NCBI GenBank assembly: GCA_018970625.1
Contig: JAGWVZ010000009.1
Coordinates: forward strand, 1-20,161
Direction: 5' to 3'
Source: Myxococcales bacterium
Lineage (GTDB): Bacteria; Myxococcota; Bradymonadia; REDH01
DNA: 20,161 nt
Below are positions 15,157 through 20,161 of the stretch, one piece after another. Numbering within the stretch: position 1 is the first letter of the stretch; each line of letters opens with the position of its first letter. Position numbers and translations under genes: made by a program. Under the pieces are notes generated by a model that ran no database searches, had not been told where the DNA came from, and saw only the letters and a list, made by a program, of their open reading frames with translations.

Positions 15157-16613
15157 CCAGCGACTGGGAAGCCATCATCGGGCTCGAGGTGCATGTTCAG
15201 TTATGCACCCACAGCAAATTATTCTCATCCAGCGCCGTGAGCGTTCAGGCTGCTCCGAATGCACAGACCGATGCGTGGTCATCCGGACAGCCCGGTGTGT
15301 TACCGCTGTTGAATGAGCAGGCCGTAGCGCTGGCCGTGCGCGCCGGGCTGGCGACAGGTTGTCGTATTGATCCGCTCAGTCTATTTTCGCGTAAACATTA
15401 TTTTTACCCTGATTTACCGCGTGGGTATCAGATTACGCAGCACGAGCACCCACTGTGTCGTGAGGGGACGCTGGAGTTTCCTCTGGGCGAACAGCTGCGC
15501 ACCTGTCGCATTGAGCGCATCCACATCGAAGAAGACACCGGCAAGAGTGTCCATAGCGGCGACAGTTCCCTGATTGACTACAACCGGGCGAGCACTCCGC
15601 TGATCGAGATTGTGACACGCCCGGAGTTACACACCCCCGACGAGGCCGCTGCCTGTTTCAGGGAGCTGCGGCAGGTGCTGGTCGCCGCGAGGATCACAGA
15701 CGGCAATCTGCAGGACGGCTCCATGCGATGCGACGCCAACGTGAGCGTACGGCGCCGCGGCGAAAACTCCTTCCGCAACCGTGTCGAGGTCAAAAACCTC
15801 AACAGTTTTCGTTTCGTACGCGATGCACTCGCATGGGAAATCCAACGGCAAATCACCGCGTGGGAATCCGGTGAAATGGTCTGGCAGGAGACACGCAGCT
15901 GGGACGAAAATGCGCAAATAACCCGGCTATTGCGACGCAAGGAAAAATCAGCCGATTACAGGTATCTTCCAGAGCCCGATTTACCCCCACTTTATTTATC
16001 GGCAGACTGGATTTCGCAGCAGACGGAACAGTTGCCTGAATTACCGGCGGCCAGTCGCGCTCGACTGATGGCGATGGGGCTATCGTTCGCCGAGTCGGTG
16101 CAGCTGGTGCAGGCCGACGGTCTGCTGGAACTGCTGGACGCAGCGTTGCCATCGGGCGCGCAGCCGGTCGCCCTTTTTCACCTCATCAACGCGCTGGTCA
16201 CGCCTGCGCTGCACCAGGGGCTCGCGACGCTACAAAGTACAGACCTGGTCACCGCGAATGCCGTCATACCGGCGAGCGCCCTGGGAGAGCTGCAGCTGTT
16301 GATTCAACAGCAGGTGATCTCCCACGCGATAGCGAAGCAGGTGTGGGAGCTGATGTTGCGCGAAGGCGGCTCTCCGGCCGAGCACATGACCCGACGCGGA
16401 CTGCACACGGTTCGGGATACTGCCGCCCTGCAAAAAATCGTCGCGGATGTGGTCGCGCAGTACCCCGAAGAGGTTGCCCGATACCGCGCGGGTAAAGTAG
16501 CTCTGCTGGGCTTTCTGGTCGGCAAAGCCATGAAAGCGACCGCCGGCAAGGCGGACCCGCGCATTTTGTCTGACCTGCTTACAAACAAGCCTGACCCCTC
16601 GGAGAATTCATGA
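15153..16613 (+). CDS. gatB: Glutamyl/aspartyl-tRNA amidotransferase subunit B (GatB)
   Basis: Kinase/transamidase subunit that phosphorylates the misacylated tRNA side chain and accepts ammonia from GatA. 486 aa, typical. Motifs in order: IIGLEVHVQL (8-17), PGVLPLLNEQAV (47-58), RKHYFYPDLPRGYQITQ (80-96), RIHIEEDTGKS (122-132), DYNRASTPLIEIV (142-154), DGNLQDGSMRCDANVSVR (183-200), KNLNSFRFVRDAL (214-226) and KSADYRYLPEPDLPPLYL. The C-terminal YqeY-like tRNA-binding domain ends with LLGFLVGKAMKATAGKADPRILSDLL. The ATG overlaps the gatA TGA (ATGA), with GAGG 8 nt upstream. Several stretches (about 15360-15420 and 15940-16040) are noticeably AT-richer, with TTA leucine codons, than the genes to the left. 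Confidence 0.97.
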   Translation: MTSDWEAIIGLEVHVQLCTHSKLFSSSAVSVQAAPNAQTDAWSSGQPGVLPLLNEQAVALAVRAGLATGCRIDPLSLFSRKHYFYPDLPRGYQITQHEHPLCREGTLEFPLGEQLRTCRIERIHIEEDTGKSVHSGDSSLIDYNRASTPLIEIVTRPELHTPDEAAACFRELRQVLVAARITDGNLQDGSMRCDANVSVRRRGENSFRNRVEVKNLNSFRFVRDALAWEIQRQITAWESGEMVWQETRSWDENAQITRLLRRKEKSADYRYLPEPDLPPLYLSADWISQQTEQLPELPAASRARLMAMGLSFAESVQLVQADGLLELLDAALPSGAQPVALFHLINALVTPALHQGLATLQSTDLVTANAVIPASALGELQLLIQQQVISHAIAKQVWELMLREGGSPAEHMTRRGLHTVRDTAALQKIVADVVAQYPEEVARYRAGKVALLGFLVGKAMKATAGKADPRILSDLLTNKPDPSENS

Positions 16614-17677
16614 GTCAGTCCGTAGAATCCGCAACCTCGGGCGTGATCCCGGTGCGCTGGGTCGGAGACATTTCCACGGGTTATCTGGAGCTGCTGGAGC
16701 AGCGCGATTTACCGGGCATTGAACGTTATGTGCGTTGTTCCACCGCGCAGCAAACCGCGCAGGCCATTACCGATATGGTGGTTCGCGGCGCTCCTGCCAT
16801 CGGCATTACCGCCGCTTATGGGGTGGTGCTGGGCGCGCGCGAGCTGGGAACGTCACTGTCCATCGAAACCATGGCGCCCGTATTTGCCCACCTGCGGCAG
16901 TCGCGGCCCACAGCGGTCAATCTGATGTGGGCCATTGACCGACTGCGACGGGTCTTTGAATCACAACCCATGGTGGGCGCGGTAGAGCGGCTGTGGCACG
17001 AGGCGGAGTCCATTCGTACCGAAGACCTGGCGGCCAACCTGGCCATGGGCAAGGCGGGCGCCGCGCTCATGCCGGCGGACGCCAACCTGCTCACCATCTG
17101 CAATACCGGAAGTCTCGCCACGGCCGGCTGGGGCACCGCGCTGGGCATTATTCGTTCCACACATCAGGCCGGGAAATTGCAGCATGTATTTGCCTGCGAA
17201 ACTCGCCCTTATCTGCAGGGCGCGCGCCTGACCATGTGGGAACTAATGAAAGACGGTATTCCCGCGACATTGATTACCGACGGCATGGTCGGACACCTCA
17301 TGAAAACGAGAAAGATCGCGGCAGTCCTCGCGGGCGCCGATCGCATTGCGCATAACGGGGATACGGCCAACAAGATTGGCACCTATCAGCTGGCGGTGCT
17401 GGCGCGTTACCACGACGTCCCTTTCTATATCGCCGCGCCCACCTCAACGGTGGACCTGAATACCGCCGATGGCAGCGGAATCCCCATTGAGCAACGCGGG
17501 GCCGATGAAGTGACGGTCATTCGCGGTCAGCGAATTGCACCCGAAAATGCCCCGGCGTTTCACCCGGCGTTCGATGTCACGCCCGCAGAATTAATTACCG
17601 GCATTGTGACAGAGCGCGGCGTTGCGCGCCCCGACTATCGCACGTCGCTGTCGGCGATCATGCAGGGCGCCCGTTGA
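16610..17677 (+). CDS. mtnA: S-methyl-5-thioribose-1-phosphate isomerase (MtnA)
   Basis: Isomerises methylthioribose-1-phosphate to methylthioribulose-1-phosphate in the methionine salvage pathway; cytoplasmic, of the eIF2B-alpha/beta/delta-like fold. 355 aa, normal length. Motifs: VRGAPAIGITAAYGV (58-72), the catalytic cysteine in TICNTGSLATAGWGTALGII (C164), ETRPYLQGARLT (197-208), and the catalytic aspartate in GADRIAHNGDTANKIGTYQL (D244), then PFYIAAPTSTVD. Both catalytic residues sit where they do in characterised MtnA proteins, which separates it from true eIF2B-related regulators. Its ATG overlaps the gatB stop by 4 bp with GGAG 5 nt upstream, so it is the fourth gene of the gat operon. 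No other mtn gene is in the window. Confidence 0.96.
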   Translation: MSQSVESATSGVIPVRWVGDISTGYLELLEQRDLPGIERYVRCSTAQQTAQAITDMVVRGAPAIGITAAYGVVLGARELGTSLSIETMAPVFAHLRQSRPTAVNLMWAIDRLRRVFESQPMVGAVERLWHEAESIRTEDLAANLAMGKAGAALMPADANLLTICNTGSLATAGWGTALGIIRSTHQAGKLQHVFACETRPYLQGARLTMWELMKDGIPATLITDGMVGHLMKTRKIAAVLAGADRIAHNGDTANKIGTYQLAVLARYHDVPFYIAAPTSTVDLNTADGSGIPIEQRGADEVTVIRGQRIAPENAPAFHPAFDVTPAELITGIVTERGVARPDYRTSLSAIMQGAR

Positions 17678-17749
17678 GTGGTTGTTCGGCATGAACCGCC
17701 GCTCGGCCGACGCCACCCCATCGCGCAGACAGGCATCCCCGAATCACCG

Positions 17750-18253
17750 TTATTGCACCTGACCGCGGCGCTCCACGATGGGCTGCTCATTGGTCGGTCC
17801 CATGGTGCGCTGCGGAGTCGCCGGCGAAATACCACCGCTGGTGGGGCCGGCTCCCATGCCATTTTGCCGGTACGGTTGCAGCTGAAGCCGATCGAGGCGC
17901 GGACGCAGCGCGCCCGGACGCACCGTATTCAACTGCAGTCGGGGGCGCAGCTGCGGCGATGTGGCCAGGTTGTTCTGTGCGCCCGGGTTGGCCACCAGCG
18001 GGTTGGCATCGCCCGCATATCCTGCGTCGGCGTCCTGCATAACCTCCGCCGTGGATGCCTCCCCGGCTTCAGCCTCGGCAGAAGCCTCGTCGGCACCGGC
18101 ACTTCCCTCTTCCGATTCGCCGGCCGACGCCTCGCTCGCCCCCTCTACAACAGCCGACGAGCCCTCGGCCAGCTCTTCGGTGGTGGCTTGTGGGCCCTTG
18201 CAGGCAACCACGGATAACGACAGCAACAGCGCAACAACAAACCGGGCGTGCAT
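17750..18253 (-). CDS. Acidic-then-basic low-complexity lipoprotein, unknown function
   Basis: No family recognised. The 167-residue product starts MHARFVVALLLSLSVVAC, a signal peptide with lipobox VVAC and lipidated C18. Residues 20-101 contain no Lys or Arg and are dominated by Ala, Glu, Ser and Gly, ending in an Asn/Ala/Pro-rich stretch. Residues 102-129 switch to a basic section with a repeated L-R-P-R-L core (102-106 and 116-120) plus RLQLQPYRQ. The tail is Gly/Pro/Thr-rich and has no predicted fold. The protein is probably a disordered, surface- or periplasm-facing anchor with segregated charge. The frame extends 85 codons upstream, but AGGAG 6 nt before the ATG at 18253 and the signal peptide fix the start. 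It is convergent with mtnA (72 bp between stops) and divergent from dinB. Confidence 0.75.
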   Translation of the reverse strand: MHARFVVALLLSLSVVACKGPQATTEELAEGSSAVVEGASEASAGESEEGSAGADEASAEAEAGEASTAEVMQDADAGYAGDANPLVANPGAQNNLATSPQLRPRLQLNTVRPGALRPRLDRLQLQPYRQNGMGAGPTSGGISPATPQRTMGPTNEQPIVERRGQVQ

Positions 18254-18259
18254 GGCACA

Positions 18260-18264
18260 CTCCT
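18260..18264 (-). promoter_or_regulatory. Strong ribosome binding site of the lipoprotein gene
   Basis: AGGAG on the minus strand lies 6 nt before the ATG at 18253. It is the best Shine-Dalgarno among the minus-strand genes here and settles the start against an upstream frame extension. Confidence 0.6.
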
Positions 18265-18439
18265 GAATACACATGGAACAGAAGCCACGAAAACGGCACA
18301 CGCAAATCCATGGCCGTGGAGTCCGAACCGCCGCAGAGGACGAAAGATTCCGGCCGTGCAACCTGCACGGGTGCTGCGCCCGGGTCAACACCGAATTGGT
18401 CTCCTCGGGCTGCCTCTCTCTGGTTTGGCCTGCGCCTGT

Positions 18440-18466
18440 TTGACATCCCCAACACCCGACGATAGC
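18440..18466 (+). promoter_or_regulatory. Possible dinB promoter (perfect -35, poor -10)
   Basis: TTGACA (18440-18445) matches the -35 consensus exactly. The best -10 candidates nearby, GATAGC at 18461-18466 (15 bp spacer) and the bases just after it, are weak. It lies about 35-60 bp before the dinB GTG. I found no recognisable LexA operator in the 245 bp divergent spacer. Confidence 0.3.
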
Positions 18467-18498
18467 GCTCAGCGACGCACCCCTCACCGGTATTTGCT

Positions 18499-19785
18499 GT
18501 GCCCGCATCGCGTCAGCGCATCATCATGCACGTGGATATGGACGCGTTCTATGCGTCCATCGAGCAGCGTGACCACCCCGGGTTGCGGGGAAAGCCGGTG
18601 ATTGTGGGTGGCGGTGGGCGGCGCGGTGTGGTGGCCACATGCAGTTACGAAGCACGTGTCTTTGGCGTTCGCAGCGCGATGCCCGGGTTCAAAGCGCAGG
18701 AATTGTGCCCACAGGGCATCTTCGTGCGGCCGCGAATGTCGCATTATGTCGAGGTTTCACGACAGATCATGCGGGTTTTCGAACAATTTTCGCCTGTCGT
18801 GGAGCCATTATCACTCGATGAAGCCTTTCTGGATATGACGGGGGCCGAGCGGCTCTTCGGAACACCGCTGCAAATGGCAGAGCGCATGCGGCACGCCATT
18901 CGTGAGGCCGTGGACTTGCCGGCGTCGGTGGGTGTCGCCGCCACAAAGTTTGTCGCCAAGGTGGCCTCCGACGTGAACAAACCCAATGGCATTGCCGTGT
19001 GCCCTGCCGGTCATGAGAGGGAGTTTCTGGCGCCCCTGAAAATTGAACGCCTGTGGGGCGTGGGACCGAAATCCGCCGAACGTCTGAGGGCGGCGGGACT
19101 GGCGACCATCGGGGACGTAGCGCAGGCACCAGCCGAGTGGCTCGTGCGACACTTTGGTCGCCTGGGCGAACATGTTCATCGTCTCTCGTGCGGCCTGGAC
19201 ACGCGCGACGTGCACAGCGAACACGAACGAAAGAGCGTCGGCGCCGAGCGCACCTTTGAGGTCGATATTCAGGGCACGCAGGCGGTGCGCGCGCGCCTGC
19301 TGCCGCTGGCCGATGAGGTCGCGTCCACGCTGCGACGCAAAGGGTTAAGGGCGCAGGGCGTGCGCCTGAAAATCAAATACGCCGATTTTCGGAGCACCAC
19401 GCGCGACCTGCATCTGGATGAGCCCACCCAGGAGGCCCGCGATCTTCTTGCCGGGCTGGATCTGCTGCTGCAGCGGGTGGAGCTCGATCTGCCGATCCGA
19501 CTGGCCGGGCTGGCCACGTTTGATTTTGCCGAGGTGCGTTCGGTGGAGCAGCTGGACCTGCTGGCGCTGACTTCCCCGGCGGATACACGGTCCGCAGACC
19601 ACTCCGATGCAGCACCCGGCGCCAACCGAAGTGCGGCGCCTGTCCGCAAACAGGGGCAGGCGCTGGATCAGGTGGCCGACCGGTTTGGCAAAGGCGCCCT
19701 GGTCCGCGGGGCCGCCCTGCTACAAGGTGGTCGCAACCCGGGCGACGCCCATCAGAAACCCACCAGACCGGGAAACAAGGCCTGA
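18499..19785 (+). CDS. dinB: DNA polymerase IV (Y-family translesion polymerase, DinB)
   Basis: Error-prone polymerase that extends past damaged template bases. 428 aa, longer than E. coli Pol IV. Catalytic acidic residues are D13 in HVDMDAFYAS (11-20) and D107-E108 in SLDEAFLD (105-112); the steric-gate position is Y18. PASVGVAATKFVAKVASDVNKP (141-162) completes the palm, LWGVGPKSAERLRAAGLATIGD (185-206) is the helix-hairpin-helix thumb, and the little finger follows (about 245-345). QLDLL at 351-355, directly after IRLAGLATFDF, is the expected beta-clamp-binding motif. A polar linker (357-385) and a C-terminal DQVADRFGKGALVRGAALL module follow, as in many longer DinBs. The GTG start is chosen because RQRIIMHVDMD fits the family N-terminus; an ATG at 18526 would cut the first strand. 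Divergent from the lipoprotein gene. Confidence 0.96.
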   Translation: MPASRQRIIMHVDMDAFYASIEQRDHPGLRGKPVIVGGGGRRGVVATCSYEARVFGVRSAMPGFKAQELCPQGIFVRPRMSHYVEVSRQIMRVFEQFSPVVEPLSLDEAFLDMTGAERLFGTPLQMAERMRHAIREAVDLPASVGVAATKFVAKVASDVNKPNGIAVCPAGHEREFLAPLKIERLWGVGPKSAERLRAAGLATIGDVAQAPAEWLVRHFGRLGEHVHRLSCGLDTRDVHSEHERKSVGAERTFEVDIQGTQAVRARLLPLADEVASTLRRKGLRAQGVRLKIKYADFRSTTRDLHLDEPTQEARDLLAGLDLLLQRVELDLPIRLAGLATFDFAEVRSVEQLDLLALTSPADTRSADHSDAAPGANRSAAPVRKQGQALDQVADRFGKGALVRGAALLQGGRNPGDAHQKPTRPGNKA

Positions 19786-19834
19786 TACCCGGTTCACTGC
19801 AACTTCCCGATGGCCAGAAACCCTTACCGCCACA

Positions 19835-20161
19835 TCAGTTACAGTAACGCGCGCTCAGGCAGTCGCAGAAGAGTGTCTGACAATCGCCGCCGGAGCTGCA
19901 GTCAAAGAACGGCTGCAGGCAGCTGTTGCAGGCCGGCTCCTGTCCCACACACTGGTTGAAGAGGTTGGTGTTGTCGCCGGCAGCCTGCGCGCACACATCG
20001 CAGGCCGGCACGTTGCCGCAGTTGGGGTTCGATACCCAGGCCGCGCAGAACTCGGTGGTGCAGCAGTTCTCGTTGAACGAGGCGGCCGAGCAGTTGTTGC
20101 GGGTCTCGCAGGCGACAATGGCGTCCAGACGCGTGGTGCAGGTCGAAGGCGCGTCGCGACG
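19835..20161 (-). CDS. Cysteine-rich, probably secreted protein, C-terminal fragment
   Basis: The frame is open from the right edge of the window to a TGA at 19835-19837, so the N-terminus and any signal peptide lie outside. The visible 108 residues contain 17 cysteines, in patterns such as ENCCTTEFC, ACDVC, ACNSC, FCDC and a final YCN. Asn, Ala, Thr and Asp fill the spacing, and Lys is absent. Frequent C-x2-C, C-x3-C and C-x4-C spacing suggests a disulfide-packed extracellular domain, perhaps made of imperfect repeats. Such Cys-rich secreted proteins are common in Myxococcota-type genomes, but I cannot assign a family. It is convergent with dinB (49 bp between stops). Even codon use and sensible composition in this frame only support real coding; an overlapping Arg/Ala/Thr-rich frame on the same strand is a shadow. 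Confidence 0.75.
   Translation of the reverse strand, partial: RRDAPSTCTTRLDAIVACETRNNCSAASFNENCCTTEFCAAWVSNPNCGNVPACDVCAQAAGDNTNLFNQCVGQEPACNSCLQPFFDCSSGGDCQTLFCDCLSARYCN

Noticed and set aside
18254..18498. LexA/SOS operator expected before dinB
   Set aside because: None of the LexA box types I know could be matched with confidence; only a -35-like TTGACA stands out.
19855..20118. Arg/Ala/Thr-rich minus-strand frame at the right edge
   Set aside because: It is a shadow of the Cys-rich gene in another frame of the same strand, with no ribosome binding site and biased composition.
1..20161. tRNA or rRNA genes, CRISPR arrays, insertion sequences, prophage or toxin-antitoxin genes
   Set aside because: No cloverleaf-like segments, spaced repeats, transposase or phage motifs were seen on either strand by eye. 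tRNAscan-SE and covariance-model searches would be needed to exclude small RNAs.

Overview
The window is GC-rich, densely coded bacterial chromosome. It carries mostly housekeeping genes plus several secreted or lipoprotein genes. The pointers to a deltaproteobacterial-type organism (Myxococcota, possibly a Bradymonadia-like lineage) are a DUF6178 protein, a Pkn-type Ser/Thr kinase with a C-terminal membrane anchor, a bacterial XPB helicase, small acidic or cysteine-bearing lipoproteins and a very cysteine-rich secreted protein. The lineage is inferred from gene content; no rRNA or other taxonomic marker is present.

Layout. Left part, minus strand, read right to left: XPB-type helicase (9552-7864) and rsmG (7842-7216); then, after an interruption, a small lipoprotein (5254-4799), parA (4715-3948), parB (3909-2902), a DUF3108 periplasmic protein (2849-1905) and a KefB/YbaL-type cation:proton antiporter (from 1773, running off the left edge). 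The interruption is a plus-strand SulP anion transporter (5639-7222), convergent with rsmG and overlapping it by 7 bp. The ancestral rsmG-parA-parB order is therefore kept but split by sulP and a lipoprotein gene. Middle: a membrane-anchored Ser/Thr kinase (minus, 11128-9881) is divergent from a DUF6178 gene (plus, 11355-13097) across a 226 bp spacer.

Right part, plus strand: gatC-gatA-gatB-mtnA (13302-17677) is a tight operon with 8, 4 and 4 bp overlaps, encoding the tRNA-dependent amidotransferase GatCAB and methylthioribose-1-phosphate isomerase. A minus-strand lipoprotein with segregated charge follows (18253-17750), divergent from dinB (DNA polymerase IV, 18499-19785). The right edge holds the C-terminal 108 residues of a minus-strand protein with 17 cysteines.

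Genes of related role: ParA/ParB (chromosome segregation), XPB and DinB (DNA repair or damage tolerance), RsmG and GatCAB (translation accuracy), the antiporter and SulP (ion homeostasis). I see no tRNA, rRNA, CRISPR array, transposase, phage gene or complete parS site. No clearly new multi-gene system is evident. The least explained items are the Cys-rich fragment, the two lipoproteins, the DUF6178-kinase pair and a few inverted repeats in spacers.
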